From: an uncultured Christensenella sp.
GTDB lineage: Bacteria > Bacillota > Clostridia > Christensenellales > Pumilibacteraceae
Reading direction: 5' to 3'
Assembly (NCBI GenBank): GCA_949948895.1
Contig: CATLHE010000006.1
Coordinates: 1 to 64,000 of the forward strand
DNA: 64,000 nucleotides
The notes beneath the pieces are model-generated. The model had not been told where the DNA came from, made no database searches, and worked only from the letters and a program-made list of their open reading frames with translations. Made by a program: the position numbers and the translations under genes. How positions within the stretch are numbered: the stretch's first letter is position 1; every line of letters begins with the position of its first letter. Below are positions 34,704 through 42,648 of the stretch, piece by piece.

Positions 34704-35271
34704 GCTTACAGTCATGCGCATATTGCTTATACCCGTGTTTATGGTGCTGTTTTTTGTGCCGTTCCCGTGGCACAGGCTTGCCGCTACGCTTGTTTTTTGC
34801 GTCGCGAGCTTTACCGACTTTTTGGACGGGCATATTGCTAGAAAGCATAACCTCGTGACCGATCTCGGCAAGTTCTTGGATCCCATAGCGGACAAAATGC
34901 TCGTTGCGGCGGCGCTCATCGCCATATGCGTAACTCCGCCCGTCGTGTTCCCTCAGATAGCTTATGTTATTTCCGTAGCTGTGTTTACTACTGTCATACT
35001 TTCGCGAGAGCTCATGGTCAGCGGGTTCAGGATAGTCGCGGCGAGCAAGGGTATCACGCTCGCGGCTGACATGTCGGGAAAGATAAAAACAGTTTGTCAG
35101 ATGATAGCTACGATATTATTGTTGCCCGTCGCCGATATCGTCATATACAGCGCGATCACGGCGGAAGTGTTTTATTATGCGGGCTTCGCGCTTCTTATTG
35201 CGGCGACGCTCATGTCCATCGTGTCCGCGGCGAATTATCTCATAAAGAACAAGAGCGTGTTGGAGGGTTAG
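34687..35271 (+). CDS. pgsA: CDP-diacylglycerol-glycerol-3-phosphate phosphatidyltransferase
   Basis: This integral membrane enzyme makes phosphatidylglycerophosphate, the committed step to phosphatidylglycerol. The 194-residue product has the CDP-alcohol phosphotransferase motif: DFLDGHIAR followed by DLGKFLDPIADK. It has several TM helices. The ATG at 34687 follows GGAGAGG and begins MNLPNKLTVMRI, the family start; it overlaps rimO by 17 nt. An earlier in-frame ATG inside rimO is rejected. Confidence 0.95.
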   Translation: MNLPNKLTVMRILLIPVFMVLFFVPFPWHRLAATLVFCVASFTDFLDGHIARKHNLVTDLGKFLDPIADKMLVAAALIAICVTPPVVFPQIAYVISVAVFTTVILSRELMVSGFRIVAASKGITLAADMSGKIKTVCQMIATILLLPVADIVIYSAITAEVFYYAGFALLIAATLMSIVSAANYLIKNKSVLEG

Positions 35272-35272
35272 A

Positions 35273-36340
35273 ATGAAAGTCGGATTTTTATCGATAGATA
35301 GATCCACGGTTGACGAGCGGAGCGCGAAGATAGCTATGTTCGACGGCGGACACACGGCGGAAATGTTTATGACCGTTTCGTCAGAGCTCATTGATTTTGC
35401 GCTGTCGCAAATGCGCACCGTGTGCGACGTTATAGTTATAGAAGGCAACACCGACGCGTTTTACGCCGCGTATAAAGACAGGCTTACCGCCGTTACGGAA
35501 AACTTCGAGCTGGACGGCAAGTGCTACGCCGTAACGCCGTCTGCCGACAGGGAATATTTAAACGGCAGACTGTCGTCGCTGCTCGCGTCCAAGAGCAAAA
35601 AAAGCAGGTTCAAATCGATCGTTCTCAGGACTTACGGCAAGAGCGAAGCCGAGCTCAGAACGATGCTCAAAGACTTTATAAAAGTCAATAAAAAGATCAA
35701 GATAGGATTTTTCCCGCAAGGCTTGGAGTGCGAAGTGCACGCCAGGTACCCGCTGAGCTTGGAACTTTCCAAACTGCCGGACATCTCGATGCAGTTGAAC
35801 GAGGTGCTCTACAACTGTATCTATTCGTACTACGATATGTCGATAGCCGAGACCGTTGCTAAAATGCTCACGCATTACGGGCTCAAGATAAAAATAGCCG
35901 AATCGTTCACGGGCGGCGCGCTGTGTCGGGCGTTGACGGCGATACCCGGCGCGAGTGTATACCTTTCGGAAGGCTTGGTCACGTATACCGTCGCGTCCAA
36001 GATAAAACGACTCGGAATACCGCCGGAAACGATAGCAGAGCATGGCGTGGTCAGCAGCGACACTGTGTACGGCATGGCGGCGGGACTGCTCATGAGCGGC
36101 GACTGCGATATAGCTATCGCGACTACGGGCAACGCAGGCCCGTCGGTAGGCGGCAACGGCGACGTCGGGCTTTGCTATATAGCCATAGGCGACGCCAGAG
36201 AAGTACACATAGTTAAATACACGTTTGACGGCACGAGAGAGCAAAACATAGAGAGCGGCGTCAAAAAAGCGTTGTTCCTCTTGTACGAATATCTCGCGTG
36301 CTACGAAGCTCAGCAGTCCGATAACGGACAAACCGAATAA
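35273..36340 (+). CDS. cinA: CinA-like protein with a degenerate N-terminal domain
   Basis: The 355-residue product ends in an intact CinA C-terminal (PncC, nicotinamide-nucleotide amidase) domain: KIAESFTGGALCRALTAIPG, FSEG-type loop YLSEGLVTYT, and TGNAGPS. The middle (KSIVLRTYGKSEAELRTML) matches the linker domain of CinA. The N-terminal MoaB-like domain, about 170 residues in full CinA, is shortened and lacks the usual GTELL start and nucleotide-binding motifs. The gene lies between pgsA and recA as in many Firmicutes. GGAGG precedes the ATG. Confidence 0.85.
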   Translation: MKVGFLSIDRSTVDERSAKIAMFDGGHTAEMFMTVSSELIDFALSQMRTVCDVIVIEGNTDAFYAAYKDRLTAVTENFELDGKCYAVTPSADREYLNGRLSSLLASKSKKSRFKSIVLRTYGKSEAELRTMLKDFIKVNKKIKIGFFPQGLECEVHARYPLSLELSKLPDISMQLNEVLYNCIYSYYDMSIAETVAKMLTHYGLKIKIAESFTGGALCRALTAIPGASVYLSEGLVTYTVASKIKRLGIPPETIAEHGVVSSDTVYGMAAGLLMSGDCDIAIATTGNAGPSVGGNGDVGLCYIAIGDAREVHIVKYTFDGTREQNIESGVKKALFLLYEYLACYEAQQSDNGQTE

Positions 36341-36366
36341 AGAAAAAACCATCAAAGGGGTAAGAC

Positions 36367-37467
36367 ATGGATAAGAAAGAAAAGTTCAAAGTTTACAACA
36401 CCGAAATGACGCAGTCTGAAAAAGAAAAGGCGCTTGCCGATACGATCGCTCAGATCGAAAAGACGTACGGCAAGGGCTCTATCATGCGCATGACCGATTC
36501 GGTCGTCAATCAGGTAGACTCGGTATCTACGGGTTGTCTCTCGCTCGACCTTGCGCTCGGCATAGGCGGACTTCCGCGCGGCCGTATAGTCGAGATATAC
36601 GGACCCGAATCGAGCGGTAAAACGACGCTTGCTTTGCACGTCATAGCCGAAACGCAAAAGACGGGCGGCATGGTCGCGTTTATCGACGCGGAGCACGCTC
36701 TCGATCCCGTGTACGCGCAGCACCTCGGTATCGACCTTTCCAGGCTTTACATATGTCAGCCCGACAACGGCGAGCAGGCGCTCGATATAGCCGAAGCGCT
36801 CGTGCGTTCGAGCGCGATGGACGTTGTCGTCATCGACTCGGTCGCCGCGCTCACTCCGCAAGCCGAGATCAACGGCGAGATAGGCGAAAGTCACGTCGGA
36901 CTTCAGGCAAGGCTCATGTCGCAAGCGCTCAGAAAGATCGCGGGCGTTTGCAATAAGACAAAGACCTGCATCATCTTTATCAACCAGCTCCGCGAAAAGA
37001 TAGGCGTTATGTACGGCAATCCCGAAGTCACGCCGGGCGGCAAAGCGCTCAAATTCTACGCGAGCGTGCGTCTCGACGTAAGAAAGGGCGAGCCGCTCAA
37101 AGACGACGGCAACATAGTCGGTAACCGCACAAAAGTAAAGATAGTCAAGAACAAGCTCGCGCCTCCGTTTAAAGTCGCGGAGTTCGACCTCATATTCGGT
37201 AAGGGCATTTCCAACGAGGGCGTCATACTCGACCTTGCTATAGACAACGGCATTATCGTAAAGAGCGGCTCGTGGTTCTCTTATAACGACGAGCGTTTGG
37301 GTCAGGGCAGAGAAACCGTCAAGAGCATCATAAAATCCAAGCCCGAGCTCGCCGCCGAGATCGAAGCCAAAGTCAAAGACCTCGTTGCCAAGCGCGGCGG
37401 TATGCCGTTTGAAGAGGGCGGCGAAGAAAATGACGACGCGGCGGCTTCCGAAACGACGGAAGAGTAA
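36367..37467 (+). CDS. recA: Recombinase RecA
   Basis: RecA forms filaments on single-stranded DNA, promotes strand exchange and triggers LexA cleavage. The 366-residue product has Walker A GPESSGKT (residues 79-86), Walker [11 protein letters not shown], the LexA/DNA loop [12 protein letters not shown] and an acidic C-terminal tail (EEGGEENDD). AGGGG precedes the ATG. It is the last member of the ftsK-to-recA run; ruvA begins 3 nt after it. No SOS box was recognised in the short gap before recA. Confidence 0.99.
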   Translation: MDKKEKFKVYNTEMTQSEKEKALADTIAQIEKTYGKGSIMRMTDSVVNQVDSVSTGCLSLDLALGIGGLPRGRIVEIYGPESSGKTTLALHVIAETQKTGGMVAFIDAEHALDPVYAQHLGIDLSRLYICQPDNGEQALDIAEALVRSSAMDVVVIDSVAALTPQAEINGEIGESHVGLQARLMSQALRKIAGVCNKTKTCIIFINQLREKIGVMYGNPEVTPGGKALKFYASVRLDVRKGEPLKDDGNIVGNRTKVKIVKNKLAPPFKVAEFDLIFGKGISNEGVILDLAIDNGIIVKSGSWFSYNDERLGQGRETVKSIIKSKPELAAEIEAKVKDLVAKRGGMPFEEGGEENDDAAASETTEE

Positions 37468-37470
37468 AAA

Positions 37471-38037
37471 ATGTTCGACTACGTTTCCGGCAAGATCGCA
37501 GAAGTAAGCGAAAACCGCATAGTCGTCGATTGCGGCGGCGTTGGGTTTGCGCTTACAGCTACCGCGTCGGCGTGCGCGGAGTACAGCAGGAAAGAGCAAG
37601 CCGCGATACCCGTTTACCTTGCGGTGCGCGAGGACGCATTGGAGCTGTACGGGTTTTCGACCAAGCGCGAACGCGAATTGTTTTTGAACCTTATATCCGT
37701 GAGCGGCGTAGGCGCAAAGCTCGCTATAACGTTGCTTTCGGGACTGAGCGCGGACAGGCTCGCTACGGCTATCGCGTCCGCGGACGTAAAAGCGCTGTCG
37801 GCTGTTAAAGGCGTTGGCAAAAAGACGGCGGAACGCATAGCGTTGGAGCTTCGCGACAAGATAGCCGCTTCCGCCGATATATCCATAGCGTCCGCGCTGA
37901 CTACCGTCGACGAAAAAGCCGTATTGGCTTTGGTAAGTCTCGGTTACGAGAAGAAAGAAGCCGAGACCGCGGTAAAAAAAGCCGCTACAAGCGACATGAC
38001 TACGGAACAGATCGTATACGCCGTATTGCACGGATAA
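37471..38037 (+). CDS. ruvA: Holliday junction branch migration protein RuvA
   Basis: RuvA binds four-way junctions and loads RuvB. The 188-residue product has the OB-fold N-terminal domain (MFDYVSGKIAEVSEN), tandem helix-hairpin-helix motifs (LISVSGVGAKLAITLLSGL and LSAVKGVGKKTAERIALEL) and the small RuvB-binding C-terminal domain (VLALVSLGYEKKEAETAV). It starts 3 nt after recA, so the repair genes are on one transcript. Confidence 0.98.
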   Translation: MFDYVSGKIAEVSENRIVVDCGGVGFALTATASACAEYSRKEQAAIPVYLAVREDALELYGFSTKRERELFLNLISVSGVGAKLAITLLSGLSADRLATAIASADVKALSAVKGVGKKTAERIALELRDKIAASADISIASALTTVDEKAVLALVSLGYEKKEAETAVKKAATSDMTTEQIVYAVLHG

Positions 38038-38071
38038 CTCGGCTGTATAAAAAATACAAAGCACTGTATAA

Positions 38072-39118
38072 ATGAGTAACGACCATAGCAACAAGTTTCT
38101 TACGAATAAAGAACTCATAGAGGACGACGGTGACCTTACGCTCCGCCCGAAAACCTTTGACGAATACATCGGTCAGGACAAAGTCAAGGCAAATCTCAAA
38201 GTGTACGTCGAAGCGGCGAAAGCGCGCGGCGAAGCGCTAGATCATGTATTGCTTTACGGACCGCCGGGGCTCGGCAAAACGACGCTCGCGCACATAATAG
38301 CGAGCGAGCTCGGCGTGGAGATCAAGGTCACCAGCGGGCCCGGGATAGAGCGCGCGGCAAACCTCGCATCGTTGCTTACAAACCTACAAGACCGCGACGT
38401 GCTGTTCCTTGATGAGATACACAGGCTTAACCACTCGATAGAGGAAGTGCTGTATCCCGCTATGGAAGATTTCGTTTTAGATATTTCAACGGGCAAGGGC
38501 GCGGGCGCAACGTCTTTGAGACTCAATCTTAATAAGTTCACGCTCATAGGTGCGACAACGCGTGCGGGCATGCTTACAGGTCCGCTCCGCGATAGGTTCG
38601 GCGTTATTTGCAGGCTTGAACCGTACACTCAAAACGACCTCGTGCGAATAATAAGCCGTTCGGCGCGGATACTCAAGATCGAGATCGCCACGGACGCGGC
38701 AAAAGAACTCGCGTCGCGCTCGCGCGGCACGCCGAGAATAGCAAACCGCTTGTTAAAGCGCGTCCGCGACTTTGCGCAGGTGTTTAATGCGGGCGGCACG
38801 GTCGATCTTGCCATTACGGTAAAAGCGCTCAACGATATGGAGATCGATCCGCTCGGGCTCGACTACAACGATATCAAACTCCTAAACGCACTCATATACA
38901 AGTTCGGCGGCGGACCGACGGGGCTCGACACGCTTGCGGCGGCGATCAACGAGGATGCGGGAACGATAGAGGACGTTATCGAGCCGTATCTCATACAGCT
39001 CGGGTTTATCGCAAGAACGCCCCGCGGCAGAGTCGCGCTCAAAGCGGCATACGACCACCTAGGCGCAAAACCGTCCAAAAAAGCCATAGAACAGATCGGC
39101 TTTTTCGACGAGGACTAG
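38072..39118 (+). CDS. ruvB: Holliday junction helicase RuvB
   Basis: This hexameric AAA+ motor drives branch migration with RuvA. The 348-residue product has Walker A GPPGLGKT (residues 63-70), Walker B FLDEIHRL, the sensor [18 protein letters not shown] and the C-terminal winged helix (IAINPSC is absent but [12 protein letters not shown] is present). No convincing ribosome site is visible before ATG 38072; the start MSNDHSNKF is consistent with the family. Confidence 0.98.
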   Translation: MSNDHSNKFLTNKELIEDDGDLTLRPKTFDEYIGQDKVKANLKVYVEAAKARGEALDHVLLYGPPGLGKTTLAHIIASELGVEIKVTSGPGIERAANLASLLTNLQDRDVLFLDEIHRLNHSIEEVLYPAMEDFVLDISTGKGAGATSLRLNLNKFTLIGATTRAGMLTGPLRDRFGVICRLEPYTQNDLVRIISRSARILKIEIATDAAKELASRSRGTPRIANRLLKRVRDFAQVFNAGGTVDLAITVKALNDMEIDPLGLDYNDIKLLNALIYKFGGGPTGLDTLAAAINEDAGTIEDVIEPYLIQLGFIARTPRGRVALKAAYDHLGAKPSKKAIEQIGFFDED

Positions 39119-39197
39119 TCGGTAACGCCGACGGTATAGCCGAGCGCAGCGTCAGGCGGCGGACGCGGCAAACACAGCAACGCCGAATGAGATAATA

Positions 39198-40220
39198 ATG
39201 AACAAGAACGAATTTTATTACGATCTGCCGAAAGAGCTGATCGCACAGACCCCGATAGAGCCGCGCGACGCGTCGCGGCTTTTGGTATACGACAGAGCGA
39301 CGGATACGGTAACACACCGTCACTTTTGCGATCTGACGGACATTCTCAAAAGCGGCGATATGCTCGTCATAAACAATACGAGAACGTTGCCCGCGCGTAT
39401 CACAGGCGAAAAAACGGACACGGGCGCGAAAATAACGTTTCTACTGCATAAGCGAATAGACGCTAACACATGGGAAACGCTGTGCCGCCCCGCCAAGCGC
39501 GCCAAGAAAGGTACAAAACTCGTGTTTGCGCCCGATATGACGGGCGAGATAGTCGATGAGGGCGAGGCGGGCGCGCGCACCGTCAAGTTCGACTATGACG
39601 GCGTGTTCGAACAGATATTATACCGCATAGGCGACATGCCGCTCCCGCACTATATCCACGAAGAGCTAAAAGACAAAGAACGCTATCAAACGGTGTACGC
39701 GTCGAAAAACGGCTCTTCTGCGACCCCTACGGCGGGACTGCACTTTACAGACAGACTGATAAATGAGCTCAAAGCCAAAGGCGTCGAGTTTGCAACGGTG
39801 CTTTTGCACGTAGGGCTAGGCACGTTTTTGCCCGTCAAGACGGATACGCTCGAAGATCATAAAATGCACAGCGAGTATTATATGCTCGACCAAGCGACCG
39901 CCGATAAAATAAACGCCGCAAAACGCGAGGGGCGGCGGGTGATAGCTGTGGGAACGACGACCGTGCGCGTGCTCGAAACGTGCGCCGACGACAACGGCGT
40001 TCTGCATGCTGGCAGCGGCGAGACGAATATTTTTATATACCCGCCGTATAAGTTTAAAGCCGTGGACTCGCTAATAACCAATTTCCACTTGCCCGAGTCC
40101 ACGCTCATCATGCTCGTGTCTGCGCTCATAGGCAGAGAAAAAACGTTGGAGATATATAAGACGGCGGTGGATGAGGGGTATCGCTTTTTTTCCTTTGGCG
40201 ACGCCTGTGCGTTCTTATAA
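39198..40220 (+). CDS. queA: tRNA preQ1(34) S-adenosylmethionine ribosyltransferase-isomerase
   Basis: QueA transfers the ribosyl part of SAM onto preQ1 in tRNA to form epoxyqueuosine. The 340-residue product begins FYYDLPKELIAQTPIEPRDA and contains CRPAKRAKKGTKL, the GLHFTD loop and VGLGTFLPVK. The length is normal. The tgt gene of the same pathway lies 2.4 kb downstream, split off by the repeat array and a glycosylase gene. The ribosome site is weak. Confidence 0.98.
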   Translation: MNKNEFYYDLPKELIAQTPIEPRDASRLLVYDRATDTVTHRHFCDLTDILKSGDMLVINNTRTLPARITGEKTDTGAKITFLLHKRIDANTWETLCRPAKRAKKGTKLVFAPDMTGEIVDEGEAGARTVKFDYDGVFEQILYRIGDMPLPHYIHEELKDKERYQTVYASKNGSSATPTAGLHFTDRLINELKAKGVEFATVLLHVGLGTFLPVKTDTLEDHKMHSEYYMLDQATADKINAAKREGRRVIAVGTTTVRVLETCADDNGVLHAGSGETNIFIYPPYKFKAVDSLITNFHLPESTLIMLVSALIGREKTLEIYKTAVDEGYRFFSFGDACAFL

Positions 40221-40248
40221 GCGTCGCCATACGGGCTACGTGCTCCTC

Positions 40249-40289
40249 GGCGCTCGGTCATTTAGGTTTGACTAAACTCCCATCGCGCC
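40249..40289 (+). repeat. Family 1 structured repeat, copy C1
   Basis: Outer stem GGCGC (40249-40253) with GCGCC (40285-40289); internal loop TCGGTCA opposite CTCCCATC; inner stem TTTAG (40261-40265) with CTAAA (40272-40276); loop GTTTGA. Confidence 0.75.
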
Positions 40290-40344
40290 TCGTCGCCTGT
40301 TGCTCGTCTTGCTCGCTTCTAAGCCCGCACAGCATTACTTCGGA

Positions 40345-40388
40345 CGGACGCTCAGTCATTTAGGTTTGACTAAACTCCTTCGCGTCCG
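40345..40388 (+). repeat. Family 1 structured repeat, copy C2
   Basis: Outer stem CGGACGC (40345-40351) with GCGTCCG (40382-40388); inner stem TTTAG (40359-40363) with CTAAA (40370-40374); loop GTTTGA. The outer stem differs from C1 on both sides but stays fully paired. Confidence 0.75.
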
Positions 40389-40474
40389 CCTCGCGTGCCT
40401 TGATCTCCTCGCTTCCAGTAAGTCGCAGCCGTTCGATTCTGTAAAAAATACCTAGCAATAGTTCGTCAGTCGTC

Positions 40475-40523
40475 GCGCCGCCCTCGGTCACTTACGTGGG
40501 TGTAAGCTCCCGTCGGTCGGCGC
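40475..40523 (+). repeat. Family 1 structured repeat, copy B
   Basis: Outer stem GCGCCG (40475-40480) with CGGCGC (40518-40523); inner stem CTTAC (40491-40495) with GTAAG (40502-40506); loop GTGGGT as in copy A at 1503-1508. Confidence 0.75.
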
Positions 40524-40610
40524 TCGGACTTCCTGCTCTTGCTCGCTTCTAGAAAGAAACAGTCACTTATAGTTATTGTATGTGGTCTTAATACGGGCTA
40601 CATGCTCCTC

Positions 40611-40649
40611 GCGCTCGGTCATTTAGGTTTGACTAAACTCCCGTCGCGC
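40611..40649 (+). repeat. Family 1 structured repeat, copy C3
   Basis: Outer stem GCGC (40611-40614) with GCGC (40646-40649); inner stem TTTAG (40622-40626) with CTAAA (40633-40637); loop GTTTGA; the flank CGTCGCCTG is shared with C1. Confidence 0.72.
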
Positions 40650-40781
40650 TCGTCGCCTGCTGTCCGTCTGCGCCGCGCCTCCGCGCTCATAGAAGCAAAG
40701 TAAACTGATTTGTCAGCCGTTGCGCCTCGTCGCCTGTTGCCCGTCTTGCTCGCTTCTAAGCCCGCAAAGCATTACTTCGGA

Positions 40782-40804
40782 CGGACGCTCAGTCATTTAG
40801 GTTT
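40782..40804 (+). repeat. Family 1 repeat, truncated copy at a gene start
   Basis: The 5' half of copy C2 is repeated (CGGACGCTCAGTCATTTAG, then GTTT), then breaks off in the loop, where the ATG of the next gene begins. The 3' half is missing. Confidence 0.65.
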
Positions 40805-42004
40805 ATGAAAGTAACAAAAGAACAATTACGTAGATTTTATATCAACTATCACGGCTTTAACGAGTTTTTCGAGCTCGGCGCGCAAGACGCGGTCGAGCGT
40901 ATTTTCGCGCGCATAAGATCGGTGCAGTTCGATCCGCTCAACGTGGTCGGGCGCAATGCTGAGCTTGTACTGTTTTCGCGCAACCGTAATTTGACGCGGC
41001 AAACGCTTTACGACAATCTTTATGAAAAGCGCACGCTTGTAGACGGCTGGGATAAAATGATGTGCATTTACCGCGCGTCGGAATTTCGGCGGTTTGTTTA
41101 TGTGCGCGAGCACATGAAAGGCGAATATAACGGCGTTATCAATTGGCGCAGACAGACCGAGAGCTTCGCGCACATGGATGAGATATATTCGTATATCGAC
41201 GCCAACGGACCGGTGCTCATAACGGATATACCGTCGCCAAAGACCAACGACGGCAGGTGGGGACCGACCAAGATAGCGGGCGTGTGCTGCGAGTATTTAT
41301 TTTTCTGCGGTAAGATAGTCGTTGTCAATAAAAAAGGCGTCGTTAAAGCGTACGATATTTCCGAAAAGATATTCGGACCCGACGCCAACGTAAACGAGTT
41401 CGACAGCTTCGACGAGTTTTTGCGGTGGTATGTTTTGCGGCGTATAGCCGCCGTCGGCGCGCTATGGAACAAGAACGGCGGAGGCTGGCTCGGTCCGTTT
41501 TTGGAAAAAGGCGACGCGCGCCCCGCAACTATAGACAGGCTTGTCGAGTGCGGCGATCTGATCGCCGTTGACGTTGACGGCATGAAAGAAAAGTTCTATG
41601 TGTGCGCGGGCGACGAAAAATATTTTGAAATGCCGATGGAACGCGAACGCGCCGTGTTTATCGCGCCGCTCGATAATATGATATGGGACAGAAAACTTAT
41701 ATCCAAGGTGTTCGGTTTCGATTATACTTGGGAAGTGTACGTTCCCGCCGAAAAGCGCAGGTACGGTTACTATGTTATTCCCATACTGTTAGGCGACAGA
41801 TTTGTAGGTCGGTTCGAGCCCAAACAAGTCAAGGCGGGCGAGAAACTTTCGGTAAATTCGGTATGGTTTGAACCCGATTATACGCCCAAAGACGGAGACA
41901 TAGAAAAAATAGCCGCGGAGTTTGATAGGCTCGCGAGCTTTTTGGACGTCGAAACGGACGTCGGTATTAAAGACGCTCTTTTTTCGGCGTCGATAAAACA
42001 GTGA
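40805..42004 (+). CDS. AlkZ/YcaQ-type DNA glycosylase, winged-helix family
   Basis: The 399-residue product belongs to the winged-helix HTH_42 family whose characterised members (Streptomyces AlkZ, E. coli YcaQ) remove alkylated bases and unhook interstrand crosslinks. Residues 37-39 give the catalytic QxD pattern in SVQFDPLNVVGRN, followed by LYEKRTLVDGWDKMMCIY, and the C-terminal beta domain has FIAPLDNMIWDRKLI and FGFDYTWEVYVP. The ATG at 40805 directly abuts a truncated repeat and no Shine-Dalgarno sequence or promoter is visible, so expression may be altered or depend on readthrough. The 3' end is intact. Confidence 0.88.
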   Translation: MKVTKEQLRRFYINYHGFNEFFELGAQDAVERIFARIRSVQFDPLNVVGRNAELVLFSRNRNLTRQTLYDNLYEKRTLVDGWDKMMCIYRASEFRRFVYVREHMKGEYNGVINWRRQTESFAHMDEIYSYIDANGPVLITDIPSPKTNDGRWGPTKIAGVCCEYLFFCGKIVVVNKKGVVKAYDISEKIFGPDANVNEFDSFDEFLRWYVLRRIAAVGALWNKNGGGWLGPFLEKGDARPATIDRLVECGDLIAVDVDGMKEKFYVCAGDEKYFEMPMERERAVFIAPLDNMIWDRKLISKVFGFDYTWEVYVPAEKRRYGYYVIPILLGDRFVGRFEPKQVKAGEKLSVNSVWFEPDYTPKDGDIEKIAAEFDRLASFLDVETDVGIKDALFSASIKQ

Positions 42005-42023
42005 TATTTTACGTGTAAACTGT

Positions 42024-42548
42024 CTAATATATCAGACGGAACTTTTTTGATACGGCAAATGATACTATTTCGAATATGAATGCGATAAGCGATAATATTA
42101 TCCCTGCTATCGCGCCGCCGCCGAGTGAGACGGGCAGTCCGCCGTATTGGCGGCTCAGCTCTTTATGCTTTTCGCCGTAGACCATGAATGCGTCGGTCAA
42201 AACGAACCCGAGCGCGGCGAGCGCAAACGCGACTATCGCGATAATGTACGACGCTTTGGAAAATTTATTTCCGAGCGCCAAACATGTAAACACGATGCCG
42301 ACAATAAGCAGAATGTACGTGACCATGTTTGCCGACGGATGAGTATAATAGCCGTCGTAGTAATACCCAAAGCACACTTCGTAGCCCTTGTACGAAAGTC
42401 CCGAGCCGTCGGCGAACGTAAGATCGCCGCTAAACTTGAGCGCGGGCGCGAATATCATAAAAAACGCTATGATAGCGGCTATAACGCCAAAAGTGCCGAA
42501 AGTGTTGCGCATATCTTTGGCTTTTATTTTTATTGCAGGTTCCGACAT
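42024..42548 (-). CDS. Predicted four-helix membrane protein
   Basis: The 174-residue product starts MSEPAIKIKAKDM and has four TM-like segments (residues about 20-38, 75-95, 102-122 and 145-168). A Gly/Tyr-rich loop (CFGYYYDGYYTHPS) lies between the first two. No family is recognised. The ATG at 42548 follows GAGG by 9 nt; an in-frame ATG at 42572 is at or before the predicted transcription start. The gene converges on the glycosylase gene and diverges from tgt. Confidence 0.78.
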   Translation of the reverse strand: MSEPAIKIKAKDMRNTFGTFGVIAAIIAFFMIFAPALKFSGDLTFADGSGLSYKGYEVCFGYYYDGYYTHPSANMVTYILLIVGIVFTCLALGNKFSKASYIIAIVAFALAALGFVLTDAFMVYGEKHKELSRQYGGLPVSLGGGAIAGIILSLIAFIFEIVSFAVSKKFRLIY

Positions 42549-42576
42549 GATATGATCCTCACATAGATTCAAAACA

Positions 42577-42605
42577 ATTATATAGTATTACGAAAATTAA
42601 GTCAA
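42577..42605 (-). promoter_or_regulatory. Sigma-A promoter of the four-helix membrane protein gene
   Basis: On the minus strand TTGACT (42605-42600), a 17-nt spacer, and TATAAT (42582-42577). Confidence 0.85.
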
Positions 42606-42613
42606 TATATCGG

Positions 42614-42642
42614 TTGAAAAATTTTCCGTATTGTTGTATAAT
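42614..42642 (+). promoter_or_regulatory. Sigma-A promoter of tgt, predicting a leaderless message
   Basis: TTGAAA at 42614-42619, a 17-nt spacer, and TATAAT at 42637-42642. The start codon is at 42649, where transcription itself would begin. Confidence 0.8.
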
Positions 42643-42648
42643 CGTGAT

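Larger units (their letters stand above)
40221..40804. repeat. Non-coding array of family 1 structured repeats
   Basis: This 584-bp gap has no gene. It holds two copies of a larger unit: ATACGGGCTAC at about 40230 and 40591, each followed by a hairpin repeat, CGTCGCCTG, CTCGCTTCTAAGCCCGCA and CTTCGGACGGACGCTCAGTC. Between and within these units lie four complete and one truncated family 1 hairpins, listed separately. The spacing and flank similarity point to duplication within the array. Confidence 0.8.

Noticed and set aside
38038..38071. Separate promoter for ruvB
   Set aside because: TATAAA-like boxes are present but no -35 element at a proper distance; co-transcription with ruvA is simpler.
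36352..38169. 605-codon minus-strand open frame over recA and ruvA
   Set aside because: It spans two well-defined plus-strand genes and has no family similarity.
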